Shown: one piece after another, positions 1 to 6,979 of the stretch
Position numbering within the stretch: the stretch's first letter is position 1
How the letters are laid out: every line of letters begins with the position of its first letter
Assembly: GCA_040400085.1 (NCBI GenBank)
Contig: JBBAQX010000010.1
Location: forward strand, 1 to 64,000
Source of the DNA: HNR sp040400085
GTDB lineage: Bacteria; Actinomycetota; Actinomycetes; Actinomycetales; Microbacteriaceae
Direction of reading: 5' to 3'
Length of the DNA stretch: 64,000 nucleotides
Made by a program: the position numbers and the translations under genes
The notes under the pieces: generated by a model
Database searches by the model: none
The model's input: the letters and a program-made list of their open reading frames with translations, nothing else
What the model was told of the DNA's origin: nothing

Positions 1-605
1 GTTGCAGGAGTGACTTAAAAAGTCAATCCATCGCTTTGCGTAGGGTTATTTAGTCTTTTGGCAGTGACATACGTCACGGGGTTTAAAGGCATCAGATTTA
101 ACGCAATCGGCGAAAGTGTCGTATCACACACAACACACAAGAAACACCGTTAGGACGCGTCCCAAACGCATTGTTTGGGCTTTCCCGATTGAGGCATTCA
201 ATCGCGCGCGCCTTAAGTGTCTTTCCCAAGGTCTTGGCCGATACTACTACGTATCTTACTCCTGAAACCATAATCACCTTGATTCACTAGCGCTAGTAGA
301 TCGTCGTATCGATTGAGACTCGCAATTTTCTTCCGACGCATCGGATTCATTACCCTTGCCGACATAGACCGAAAGGCCTAACGGACAACCAAGAGAAAAA
401 CCCAAGCGAGTAGCATTTTTGCTACTGCCGCATTCGCTCGAATCGGTCTGAAACCCCGTAGACAAGCGAAGCGCTGAAAATTGTAATCCCAAGCGACGTA
501 ACAACCGTTCGCAAGAGGAAACAAGGCAGACTATTCAATTTTTAAAGAGCGTATCGCCTTGCGAGACCCGATGCCCCGCAGTAGTTCTAGTCGCTTCACA
601 ATGCG
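1..605. other. Non-coding region rich in inverted repeats
   Basis: No convincing gene is seen. Several short perfect inverted repeats stand out: 11-25 (TGACTT/AAGTCA), 64-77 (GTGAC-atac-GTCAC), 153-162 (GGACGCGTCC), 161-179 (CCCAAAC/GTTTGGG), 187-203 (GATTGA/TCAATC), 286-297 (ACTAGCGCTAGT) and 409-426 (AGTAGC/GCTACT). They could be operators, RNA hairpins or protein-binding sites. None has a tract that makes it a clear terminator. A TTG-started 76-codon frame on the minus strand (274-504) lacks a ribosome binding site and is not called. Confidence 0.5.
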
Positions 606-608
606 AAA

Positions 609-637
609 AGCCCGACGTCCTTTCGGATAGTCGGGCT
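609..637 (-). terminator. Rho-independent terminator of the leftward operon
   Basis: An 8-bp perfect stem (AGCCCGAC / GTCGGGCT) lies about 20 bases beyond the stop of the leftward gene at 660-1196. Read on the minus strand it ends in TTTT. Position and structure fit a simple intrinsic terminator. Confidence 0.75.
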
Positions 638-659
638 CTTCGCGCAGGGAAGCGCGTTT

Positions 660-1196
660 TTAGGCTTGCTTCTGTTTGCTGGCAGTCTTTTCCGCCTTGG
701 CCTTGCGAGCAATCAAGAGGGATTGCACCGAGTACAGAAGCGCGTCCAATTCGACACTGGGAAGGTCTGCCGCAATCGCGATTGCCTTTTCCAATTCCGT
801 TTTGGATTCGCCCTTGGGATTCAAGCGCGTGTAAATCTCAATCGCTTGCTCTTCACTAGTCGGCTTGGGCGTAACCTTGTCCGATTCGCCGCACCACAAA
901 ATCGCCCGTGCACCCTTGGCAGTCTGCGCGTTGCTCCACGTCGCATAGATGCCGACCTTGTTCGCCCGCTCGCCTTGGCGGACACACTGCACGGCATTCT
1001 TGACAAGGTTACCATCGATGAGAAGCTTTTCGGTCTGTCCGTCCGTGACAACCTTCGCGCAGATGTCCGCGTCCTTTTCAAGACCCTTTTCCTTGCCGTA
1101 AGCAAGGATAGCCTTGCCGACCTTTTCGAGACTCTTGCGCGTTTCCACCGTCAAGGCGGAAAGACCGGATGCGATACTCTGAAGGGTTACACTCAT
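660..1196 (-). CDS. Hypothetical protein, 178 aa
   Basis: Family not recognised. The start at 1196 is chosen because a GAAAGG-type ribosome binding site lies just before it; a longer frame upstream lacks one and would run through the small gene at 1237-1323. The product is soluble-looking, with a Lys/Ala-rich C-terminal tail (KAKAEKTASKQKQA) and two cysteines in the middle. It is the last gene of a two-gene leftward operon facing away from the integration genes, with a terminator directly downstream. In temperate phages this position next to operator-like repeats often holds immunity or host-interaction genes, but nothing in the sequence shows such a role. Confidence 0.75.
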   Translation of the reverse strand: MSVTLQSIASGLSALTVETRKSLEKVGKAILAYGKEKGLEKDADICAKVVTDGQTEKLLIDGNLVKNAVQCVRQGERANKVGIYATWSNAQTAKGARAILWCGESDKVTPKPTSEEQAIEIYTRLNPKGESKTELEKAIAIAADLPSVELDALLYSVQSLLIARKAKAEKTASKQKQA

Positions 1197-1236
1197 GGCA
1201 CTGCCTTTCTTGCGCACAATTGCGCACTGGGAAGCT

Positions 1237-1323
1237 TTAGAGGCCCAAACTGATAGCAAGGGCGTACAGTGCTGAGAGTGGTATCACTGCGAGCACTATG
1301 AGCGCTATCAGGGTCTTGAGCAT
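1237..1323 (-). CDS. Small single-pass membrane peptide, 28 aa
   Basis: A 28-codon frame begins MLKTLIALIVLAVIP and is hydrophobic along nearly its whole length, so it would form one transmembrane helix after a single lysine. The start follows GGGAAAGCAAG, a fair Shine-Dalgarno site. It lies 40 bases upstream of the 660-1196 gene on the same strand, so the two are probably co-transcribed. Such peptides can act as membrane toxins or regulators, but this is only a possibility. Confidence 0.5.
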   Translation of the reverse strand: MLKTLIALIVLAVIPLSALYALAISLGL

Positions 1324-1703
1324 CTTGCTTTCCCTTTCGATCTATGCTCAACACAATGTCGAGCGACAATGGACATATTGCAAGGGTGATGCCAGTGAAA
1401 CACAAATGTAATACAAATAGAATTTAGATCGTCTAAAGGTATATCGATCTAAGCTTTATATAATTACAATTGTGAAACATCTGTATTTGAGAATTGTTAT
1501 CATTGTATAAAAGCCAGCACATACTTTGATCATACTGGTTAATTATCAATAGTCGTTTAAACTGACAATCCATTAACCTGTACCATATAAAGATTTATAT
1601 GAAAGTGTGTAGTGTTGGATATTGAACAGATGAAGTGTGAATCCTGTAACTCTATGTGAATGAACACATTATAAGCAGTTTATACTCAAAACTAAAAGAG
1701 ATG

Positions 1704-1721
1704 TGTTACCGAATGGTAACA
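1704..1721. promoter_or_regulatory. Operator-like inverted repeat, site 1
   Basis: TGTTACC-gaat-GGTAACA is a perfect 7-bp dyad with a 4-base centre. The same half-site TGTTACC/GGTAACA recurs at 1764-1781 and 1924-1941, which makes it a likely binding site for a dimeric repressor. Confidence 0.65.
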
Positions 1722-1763
1722 GTCAGTATGCACGCCTTGCATGATGGATACTTAAGGTCACAG

Positions 1764-1781
1764 TGATACCTTATGGTAACA
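1764..1781. promoter_or_regulatory. Operator-like inverted repeat, site 2
   Basis: TGATACC-ttat-GGTAACA is the same dyad with one mismatch in the left half. It begins exactly 60 bases after site 1. An overlapping AGGTCA-cag-TGATACCT dyad sits over its left half. Confidence 0.6.
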
Positions 1782-1923
1782 CTCTTGCAATAGGATGCAT
1801 AGCATAGGTTTACAGAGATAAGGCAGGAGAGTCAAGAGAGAATGGATTGTGTAAAGTGTTGAGAGATATGACCTTAGCACAAGTGTATACTCGTGTATAA
1901 AGTATGCATAATACGCATTTTTG

Positions 1924-1941
1924 TGTTACCGTTTGGTAACA
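1924..1941. promoter_or_regulatory. Operator-like inverted repeat, site 3
   Basis: TGTTACC-gttt-GGTAACA is a perfect dyad, extended by one G/C pair on each side. It lies 160 bases beyond site 2. Three copies of one dyad in a gene-free region between divergent operons fit a phage repressor operator set. Confidence 0.65.
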
Positions 1942-2130
1942 CTATTATTTATAAATGAGACCGGATTTTTTTTATTTGTCTATCTGATAACTAGAACTAC
2001 ATCGTGTAGATACTATAGAGTATCAGCACGATCTATATAAAGCCTTGATGTCAAAAGACTTATAGGGGTGTGATTTCCCAAAAGGCCTATGGAATCGGCC
2101 AAGACCCCAGGGAGGACCTCAGTCTCTTCC

Positions 2131-2159
2131 GTCCAAAAAATTTGCACAGTCCAAAAAAT
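2131..2159 (+). repeat. Short direct repeat GTCCAAAAAAT
   Basis: Two identical 11-base copies start at 2131 and 2149, 18 bases apart. Their role is unknown. In this position, upstream of excisionase and integrase genes, they might be protein-binding arms. Confidence 0.4.
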
Positions 2160-2169
2160 GGGTCCATGC

Positions 2170-2210
2170 GGGTGGGGGGTGTCAATAGACGGGGGTGTAA
2201 TAAGGAGGGG
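2170..2210 (+). other. G-run cluster (possible G-quadruplex)
   Basis: Four runs of G on the plus strand (2170-2172, 2174-2179, 2191-2195, 2207-2210) have short spacers that could fold as a G-quadruplex. A second G-rich tract is at 2441-2451. This is composition only. Confidence 0.3.
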
Positions 2211-2546
2211 TGGAAAAAACCGGGTACTTTTTTCAACCGACTTTGGACGAATGCCATAGGTAAAAATGCGGTCCGGGGTGCGTGTTTGACCGGGAGGTTT
2301 TCAGTCTGTAAATACGGTTCGATGAAAGGCTCCTACCGTCGCCTATATCTCTCTGTAGTGGTAGTAAGTAAGTAGTAGTGAAGTGAATTAAATGCCATTT
2401 TTTGTCACAGATAAATAGGGAAAATAAAATAAATCATTGAGGGGGGGAGGGTGATGTCCAGTTTTGAGGTTTCTGATGTTCGGTTTAAGGTACAAAGGCC
2501 TATTCTTGCCTATGGGAAGATTTTACACATAATGATATGAAAACTA

Positions 2547-2576
2547 TTGTGATAGTCCATATGTGTGAGGTATTAT
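2547..2576 (+). promoter_or_regulatory. Candidate sigma70 promoter for excisionase-integrase operon
   Basis: TTGTGA at 2547-2552 and TATTAT at 2571-2576 are separated by 18 bases, ending about 48 bases before the excisionase start. A short dyad ACTAT-tgtg-ATAGT (2543-2556) covers the -35 box, and ACACATA/TATGTGT half-sites flank it, so repressor control is plausible. Confidence 0.4.
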
Positions 2577-2624
2577 GCCCCATGCCGTCAATAAAATGGA
2601 GGGTTTAACTCAGCAGGGGGAAAT

Positions 2625-2864
2625 ATGAGCAACGTGGTCGATGCTTTCTGCAACTTGCCGGATGACGCTGTGATCTTTGAGCCTGAGCTGGCACGCATGT
2701 TCGGCAAGTGTCGTATGTCGGTGAAGCGGGCGGTTGTGCGGCAGGAGTTGCCGCCGCCATTCCGAATGATGGGAAAAAACGCTTGGACGACGCGCATGAT
2801 CCGCGATCATCTATCCAAGTTAGAGAAGGACGCACGGAAGGCTGTGTTTGTGAGGGTGTCATGA
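2625..2864 (+). CDS. Excisionase-like / small helix-turn-helix protein, 79 aa
   Basis: This small basic protein begins MSNVVDAFCNLPDD and carries a stretch (residues about 17-55, EPELARMFGKCRMSVKRAVV) that reads as a MerR/AlpA-type winged-helix DNA-binding motif, followed by a wing-like PPPFRMMGKNAWTT. Such proteins act as recombination directionality factors or as small transcription regulators. It follows a GGGGG-AAAT ribosome binding site and is the first gene of the operon that ends with the integrase, which supports an excisionase role. Its stop overlaps the next start as ATGA. The alternative is a Cro/AlpA-like regulator of the integrase operon. Confidence 0.55.
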   Translation: MSNVVDAFCNLPDDAVIFEPELARMFGKCRMSVKRAVVRQELPPPFRMMGKNAWTTRMIRDHLSKLEKDARKAVFVRVS

Positions 2865-3109
2865 TCATACTGGGTCGAACGCGGTGGTATTTCTGGGGTC
2901 GCTTCCTCTTCGCTATAACCGGCATGGGGTTGGTGATTCTGGCACTCATCTATCTTCTCAAGGGTATCCAATGGCTGGAAACCCAACGGATCGCGCGCCG
3001 CGGGACCAAGACGGAATGGTTGTTCCGAAGCGTGATTCCACAACTGGATCGGCACGTGCACGGAGGAAATCATGTCGGGAGTACGCAACCAACCAGACAA
3101 GACCAGTAA
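2861..3109 (+). CDS. Small membrane protein, 82 aa
   Basis: The ATG at 2861 overlaps the previous stop (ATGA). Residues about 13-34 (GRFLFAITGMGLVILALIYL) form one clear transmembrane helix, followed by a basic soluble tail. The 3' end overlaps the first 38 bases of the integrase gene. Family not recognised. Its place between the excisionase-like gene and the integrase implies co-expression. The tail region that overlaps the integrase start has low-complexity composition, so only the N-terminal two thirds look constrained. Confidence 0.5.
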   Translation: MIILGRTRWYFWGRFLFAITGMGLVILALIYLLKGIQWLETQRIARRGTKTEWLFRSVIPQLDRHVHGGNHVGSTQPTRQDQ

Positions 3110-4787
3110 GAAATACGAAGGCTGGTACATCAACGCAAAAGGCAAGAAAGTATTCTTCACCGGGACCCGCAGTAAAACCCAAACCCGCACGATGGCGGAC
3201 GAATTCGAAGACCGCGAGCGGCCGGCGCGTTTAGGTCTCGCCTCGTCGCTTCCCCTCGAGTCCAGCCGATCGCCGATCCTGAACTTCGTCAACGAGTACC
3301 TTGCCTGGGGGAAGGTCGCCGGGGGCCGACGCGGGACACCGTGGGGTGCCACCGTCTACCGCTGTAAGGCCGCGCACCTCGCCTTCTGGGTCCAGCAACT
3401 CGCACTGGTCAAGGTCGCTGACCTGAATGGGTGCCTCAGCAAAGTCGAACGAATCCTCGTCCAACTCCGGTCCGGGATCGACTTCGGCGACGGCGCCCGA
3501 CCCTTGGGCCGCGCACCCAAGACCGTCGCCAATTACGCGGAGTCCATCACGAGCTTCTGCAACTGGCTCGAAAAAATGGAATACTTATCGACCGATCCGT
3601 TGAAGCGCTTGAGTAAATTGGATGTGTCACCTTTAAAGACGCGACGCGCGATGACACTGGACGAGATCCGCCAATTACTGGCGACGTGCGCCCCACATCG
3701 CCGTGCGTCGTATGAGGTCGCCTTCCTGTCCGGTCTCCGCGCCGGTGAACTCCGCCAACTTGACGCAAAGCATCTCGACGTCGACCGCGGCGGCCTTCAC
3801 CTCGACAAGCGCTGGACCAAAAACCGCAAACCTGGCTTCCAACCCCTGCCCATGAATTTGGTGCAGATGTTGGCGGTGATGGTTGAGAACGGTGTCGCGA
3901 AAAAAGAATACGAGAAAGTTCAAGCCCATCACAAAATCAAGGCGGGCATACCCTTGAACCCGCTTCTCTACGTCGCATCCCACGCCGCGCGCGATTTAAA
4001 AAAAGATTTGCTCAAGGCCGGAATCAATCCCGACGATGATGGAACAGGCAAGATTGATTTCCATGCTTGTCGCGTAGCGTATACGACCTTGGTGGTCGAA
4101 GCCGGCGCGACCGTGAAGGAAGCACAGACCTTGGCTCGTCACAGTACGTCCACGATGACGCTCGACCGCTACGCAAAGACCCGCGAGGATCGCCTCGTGG
4201 AGCTTACCGAAGCGGTTGGCTCTGCAGTGGCCTGTGAAAACGCCCCTGCGAAAGCAGGGACGGAAGATTGGTGGAGGCGGCGGGAATCGAACCCGCAACC
4301 TAGCTCTGTAACAGAGTTTACACACTCCAAAACAGTCCACCCCAATCCGCGTCAATTCCCTCACAAGTCCAGCGTATCTACAGGACTTAGCACCAACTCC
4401 GCATCAAACAGAGTGAAACAGAACCGTGACAAAACGGAACTGAAACGTGCACTCTTTTTAGCGCAGAGCGGTGGGCATGGAGTGGCCTCAAAGGAGACCT
4501 CCATGATTGGTTTTATCGTAGTGAATGTAGACGACGATCAGCGGCACTACCGTCACCCCGACGAGAAGTCAGCCGACACCGAAGCGGATCGTTTGGCTCG
4601 GATTCATCCGGGAAAAAAGTTCGCCGTCCTTCAAGCCGTCAGCATCCACGAAGTTCCCCTCGCGAGCGTGAAAGTGACGTCGCTCGTGAAGGGCCTTCTG
4701 CCCACCGAAGACCACGATCACACGGGTGTCGTCAAGCCCGATCCGAAAAGCTTCCGTCCGCGCGGCGTTGGACAGCCACCGTTCTAA
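3072..4787 (+). CDS. int: Tyrosine-family site-specific integrase (frame extends through attP)
   Basis: The protein catalyses integration and excision of the phage at an attachment site. The catalytic set is visible: R223 (SGLRAGEL), H331 and R334 (DFHACR), H357 (ARHS) and the nucleophile Y367 (LDRYAK). An N-terminal arm/core-binding region precedes it. The start follows GGAGGAAATC. A usual phage integrase would end near residue 400, but the frame stays open to residue 571 because it reads through a tRNA-like segment (WWRRRESNPQP, from 4269) and then in frame into a separate small gene starting at 4503. Integration would therefore replace the C-terminal tail by host-encoded sequence. In the free phage the long product or a processed form may be made. 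Confidence 0.9.
   Translation: MSGVRNQPDKTSKKYEGWYINAKGKKVFFTGTRSKTQTRTMADEFEDRERPARLGLASSLPLESSRSPILNFVNEYLAWGKVAGGRRGTPWGATVYRCKAAHLAFWVQQLALVKVADLNGCLSKVERILVQLRSGIDFGDGARPLGRAPKTVANYAESITSFCNWLEKMEYLSTDPLKRLSKLDVSPLKTRRAMTLDEIRQLLATCAPHRRASYEVAFLSGLRAGELRQLDAKHLDVDRGGLHLDKRWTKNRKPGFQPLPMNLVQMLAVMVENGVAKKEYEKVQAHHKIKAGIPLNPLLYVASHAARDLKKDLLKAGINPDDDGTGKIDFHACRVAYTTLVVEAGATVKEAQTLARHSTSTMTLDRYAKTREDRLVELTEAVGSAVACENAPAKAGTEDWWRRRESNPQPSSVTEFTHSKTVHPNPRQFPHKSSVSTGLSTNSASNRVKQNRDKTELKRALFLAQSGGHGVASKETSMIGFIVVNVDDDQRHYRHPDEKSADTEADRLARIHPGKKFAVLQAVSIHEVPLASVKVTSLVKGLLPTEDHDHTGVVKPDPKSFRPRGVGQPPF
4269..4316 (-). other. tRNA/tmRNA 3'-end-like segment, putative attP core
   Basis: On the minus strand the segment reads as a perfect T-arm (GCGGG-TTCGATT-CCCGC), then the 3' acceptor strand CGCCTCC, discriminator A and CCA. 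Upstream of the T-arm are AGGTT and a CTCTG/CAGAG dyad, but no D-arm or 5' acceptor strand exists, so this is a 3' fragment and not a gene. Phages that integrate into tRNA or ssrA genes carry such a fragment to restore the target. It lies inside the end of the integrase frame and has phage genes on both sides, so the attachment site looks uncut. The fragment could come from a tRNA or from host tmRNA; the anticodon region cannot be assigned. Confidence 0.75.
4503..4787 (+). CDS. Hypothetical protein nested in frame at the 3' end of the integrase frame, 94 aa
   Basis: An in-frame ATG preceded by AAGGAGACCTCC (an excellent ribosome binding site) begins MIGFIVVNVDDDQRHYRHP. The 94-residue protein has the look of an independent small soluble domain, with a beta-strand-rich start and a basic/proline-rich end. 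Because the putative attP lies between the integrase catalytic domain and this start, the gene would be separated from the integrase in a prophage and kept on its own. It is followed by a strong hairpin at 4797-4820. Function not recognised. Confidence 0.6.
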   Translation: MIGFIVVNVDDDQRHYRHPDEKSADTEADRLARIHPGKKFAVLQAVSIHEVPLASVKVTSLVKGLLPTEDHDHTGVVKPDPKSFRPRGVGQPPF

Positions 4788-4796
4788 AAATTTTCG

Positions 4797-4820
4797 AACC
4801 GCTCGCGTGTGCGAGCGGTT
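4797..4820 (+). terminator. Hairpin terminator after the integrase region
   Basis: AACCGCTCGC-gtgt-GCGAGCGGTT is a perfect 10-bp stem with a 4-base loop, ten bases after the stop codon. No U-run follows on the plus strand, but TTTT precedes it, so it may end transcripts poorly in one direction or act as an RNA-stabilising hairpin. Confidence 0.5.
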
Positions 4821-4874
4821 GTGCGGGGGTGAGAAGGGGGTCACCCCTGCACTTCAAAATTCAAGATTCAGGAG
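4811..4874 (+). repeat. Intergenic regulatory element, copy 1
   Basis: The segment shares a degenerate but extended pattern with 14480-14536: GCG(G/A)TTGTG, AGAAGGGG, a following CCC, then TTC(A/G)AGATTC. In this copy GTGCGGGGGTGA and TCACCCCTGCAC (4821-4852) form a 12-bp stem (one G-T pair) with the loop GAAGGGGG. It stands directly before the first early gene at 4881. It may be a phage promoter or an antitermination/RNA-binding site. Confidence 0.4.
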
Positions 4875-4880
4875 TGTCAC

Positions 4881-5072
4881 GTGAAAGAGATCCGAAAATT
4901 CAAACTGACAGAACAAGAGATCGCACTGGCGTGCGCGAAGTACGTGGTCGAAAAAGCCGGACTGCTTATCACGCCGTCCACTCGGACGCCGGTGTTGCTG
5001 TCCCTTGAGCCGACCCAAGCGCTCGATGAAATGGCGTTGACGGCAACGGTGGAAGTGGAGGCCGAGTCGTGA
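4881..5072 (+). CDS. Hypothetical protein, 63 aa
   Basis: The GTG start follows AGGAGTGTCAC. A short acidic/hydrophobic protein (MKEIRKFKLTEQEIALACAKYVVEKAG) with a helical N-terminal half. It is the first gene of the rightward early operon and overlaps the next start as GTGA. No family recognised. Confidence 0.65.
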   Translation: MKEIRKFKLTEQEIALACAKYVVEKAGLLITPSTRTPVLLSLEPTQALDEMALTATVEVEAES

Positions 5073-5266
5073 TTCGCGTTCGCTGCGGCAGCTTCCAAGT
5101 TCGGACCGTCGACAGTCACGAGATGATGGTCGAACTCTCTGAACCCAAGATTGCGCATTGTGAGATCCGGCACATTTTAAAACTCCTCGGGGACGATGTC
5201 GTTCTCGACGTGATCGGTAAGAAGCGCGCGCAGGAGCATTTCAACCTGCACGAGCAGAAGCACTAG
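5069..5266 (+). CDS. Hypothetical protein, 65 aa
   Basis: GTG start overlapping the previous stop (GTGA), so translation is probably coupled. Short protein with alternating hydrophobic residues suggesting beta strands and a His-rich end (EHFNLHEQKH). Lies just before the SbcC/RecF-like ATPase gene. No family recognised. Confidence 0.65.
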   Translation: MIRVRCGSFQVRTVDSHEMMVELSEPKIAHCEIRHILKLLGDDVVLDVIGKKRAQEHFNLHEQKH

Positions 5267-5276
5267 AAAGGCGTCC

Positions 5277-6572
5277 ATGTCCACCAAACCCCAGCATATC
5301 CTTGCCCTCAGCGCCGAGAACGTGAAGCGCATATCCGTTGTCAAGATCGACCTGAAGAACCCCACCGGCAACGTGGTCCTCACCGGCGCAAACGGCCAGG
5401 GTAAATCCTCTGTCCTCGAAGCCATCATCATGGCACTGCGCGGCAAAGAGGCCTTCATTGAAAAGCCCATCCGCGAGGGAGCCGACCGCGGTAGCGTTGT
5501 CCTCACCACCGAAGATTTTGTCGTGAAGCGCCGATTCCAAGCGGGCGGCGGAAACTTCCTTGAAGTCACCAACCGGGAAGACGCCGCAATCCATCGCCGG
5601 CCGCAGGAAATTCTGGACGCGATGATCAACACGATCGGCTTCGACCCGATCGAGTTCGCGCAGATGGAATCCAAAGAGCAAGCCAAGTTGCTCCTGAAGA
5701 TCTGCCCGACCGAGTTGGATCTCGAGCAGAACAAGGCGGCCCAGAACGAAGTGCAGATCCGGCGCCGTGACATCAACCGCGACATCGAGCGGCTCGAGGC
5801 CAAGATCGGGACCTTCCAGTACATCGGACCCGAAGAGCAGTTGGTATCGATCGCGGCCCTCACGAAAGAGATCTCCGACGTCCGCATGCAACAGGACGCC
5901 CAGTCCAAGGCCGAGAATTCCATCAAGGTCGCCGAGCAAAAACTAGCCAGTACCAACAACACGATCCAGACCCTCGAAGCTCAACTCGTCGACGCCAAGA
6001 ATCGCAAGGCCGAGATCGAAAAGTTCATCGAGTCCAACCGCGCGAAGATCGACAAGACGGATCACTCCGCCAAGATCAAGGAACTCTCCGAGAGCCTGGC
6101 CGCCGCCGAGGAAACCAACGAGCGCGTCCGCAAGTACAAGGCGCAGATGGAGAATGTAACGGCGCTGTCTGAACTGAAGGCCAAGGCCGAGCGGGACACG
6201 AACGAACTCAAGGCCTTGATTCAAAAGCGTGAGGCCGCCCTGAAGTCCATTAAGTTCCCCGTCGAAGGTCTGGTGATCAACGATCAGGGCGTGGTGAACT
6301 TCAACGGTAACCCTCTGTCGCAATGCTCGACAGCCGAGCAGATCCGCGTCGGCGTAGCGCTGGCCGCCGCCAGCAACCCCCGCCTGAAAGTCGCCTTCAT
6401 CAAGCACGGCAGTTTGCTCGACTCAAATTCGATCAAGCTCGTGGCTGAGATCGCCCAGAAGTACGACATGCAGGTCTGGATCGAGCGGGTTGAGGACAAC
6501 AGCCCGGAAGCCATCCACATCGTTGACGGCACCAATCTGCCCAGCGAACCGCAGGAACCGAACGCCCAATAA
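5277..6572 (+). CDS. SbcC/RecF-like recombination ATPase, 431 aa
   Basis: An SMC-type ATPase of about the size seen in phages. The Walker A motif GANGQGKS is at residues 37-44 within a typical N-terminal sheet (IDLKNPTGNVVLTG). A central coiled coil runs from about 155 to 320 (long Lys/Glu/Ala heptads). The ABC-signature-like segment STAEQIRVGVALA follows near residue 350. Where a Walker B is expected the sequence is VAFIKHGSLLD, with His in place of the usual acidic residue, so ATP hydrolysis may be altered. Phage members work with exonucleases in recombination and DNA end processing. A metallophosphoesterase that could be an SbcD-like partner is at 61633-62790. The gene ends inside a terminator stem. 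Confidence 0.8.
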   Translation: MSTKPQHILALSAENVKRISVVKIDLKNPTGNVVLTGANGQGKSSVLEAIIMALRGKEAFIEKPIREGADRGSVVLTTEDFVVKRRFQAGGGNFLEVTNREDAAIHRRPQEILDAMINTIGFDPIEFAQMESKEQAKLLLKICPTELDLEQNKAAQNEVQIRRRDINRDIERLEAKIGTFQYIGPEEQLVSIAALTKEISDVRMQQDAQSKAENSIKVAEQKLASTNNTIQTLEAQLVDAKNRKAEIEKFIESNRAKIDKTDHSAKIKELSESLAAAEETNERVRKYKAQMENVTALSELKAKAERDTNELKALIQKREAALKSIKFPVEGLVINDQGVVNFNGNPLSQCSTAEQIRVGVALAAASNPRLKVAFIKHGSLLDSNSIKLVAEIAQKYDMQVWIERVEDNSPEAIHIVDGTNLPSEPQEPNAQ

Positions 6573-6586
6573 GGGGCGTTTTTTTT
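6562..6586 (+). terminator. Rho-independent terminator overlapping the ATPase stop codon
   Basis: ACGCCC / GGGCGT forms a 6-bp stem whose loop contains the TAA stop of the ATPase gene, followed by eight Ts. It probably attenuates rather than fully stops transcription, since the next gene starts 14 bases downstream with its own ribosome binding site. Confidence 0.75.
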
Positions 6587-6599
6587 CGGAGGAAAATCC

Positions 6600-6836
6600 G
6601 TGAGCGCAAAATCGAAGATGCCGCAATCCAAGACCAAACAGAAGGCGTTGAAGTGGCGCCAGAGGAACTTGAACACTCAGGCGCAAGCAACTCACGCCTT
6701 CCATAAGAGCATTCGCACGCACCATGGACACATCACCCGGACCGAATTCCGGCAGGGCGTGCGTAATCTGCAGTTCGTCAAGGATTCACCCTTCGCGAAC
6801 GTGACGCAGATCCTTCCAGAGGCCGCCAGCGCATGA
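6600..6836 (+). CDS. Hypothetical basic protein, 78 aa
   Basis: GTG start after CGGAGGAAAATCC. The protein is very basic at its N-terminus (SKMPQSKTKQKALKWRQRN) and rich in Gln, Thr and His, suggesting nucleic-acid contact. It lies just behind a terminator and overlaps the next gene as ATGA. No family recognised. Confidence 0.65.
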   Translation: MSAKSKMPQSKTKQKALKWRQRNLNTQAQATHAFHKSIRTHHGHITRTEFRQGVRNLQFVKDSPFANVTQILPEAASA

Positions 6837-6979
6837 AGCGGCGAGTCATTTTCGAGTGTGACGAGGACGAACTGAAGTCCATCGTTTTCTTAGCTGAGGC
6901 CACAAGAGTTGTGTTGACGGTGGTGTTGATCGCTGCTCTCGCGGCCGGTGTTTACCTGGGGGTTCTTTGGCATGCCTGA
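6833..6979 (+). CDS. Small single-pass membrane protein, 48 aa
   Basis: The ATG overlaps the previous stop (ATGA). An acidic N-terminal third (FECDEDELKS) is followed by one transmembrane helix (VVLTVVLIAALAAGVYLGVL). The last codons overlap the start of the DUF3310 gene. Function unknown. Confidence 0.55.
   Translation: MKRRVIFECDEDELKSIVFLAEATRVVLTVVLIAALAAGVYLGVLWHA

Larger units (their letters stand above)
1324..2546. other. AT-rich control region without genes
   Basis: About 1.2 kb with no convincing gene. From about 1400 to 2060 it is strongly AT-rich compared with the rest of the window. It holds the three operator-like repeats listed separately. From 2130 onward it becomes G-rich on the plus strand, with a GTCCAAAAAAT direct repeat. 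The motif AAAGGCCTAT occurs at about 2080 and again at about 2494; such repeated arms could be integrase or excisionase sites. The region separates the leftward 660-1323 operon from the rightward integration operon, as expected for a temperate-phage switch. Confidence 0.6.

Noticed and set aside
274..504. 76-codon minus-strand frame with TTG start
   Set aside because: No ribosome binding site, Ser-rich composition, and it crosses several inverted repeats.
2070..2375. 101-codon plus-strand frame in the control region
   Set aside because: Low-complexity, no ribosome binding site, and it spans G-rich and A-rich repeats, so it looks like open frame by chance.
4269..4360. Complete tRNA gene on the minus strand
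   Set aside because: Only the T-arm and 3' acceptor strand are present; no D-arm or matching 5' acceptor GGAGGCG is found upstream.
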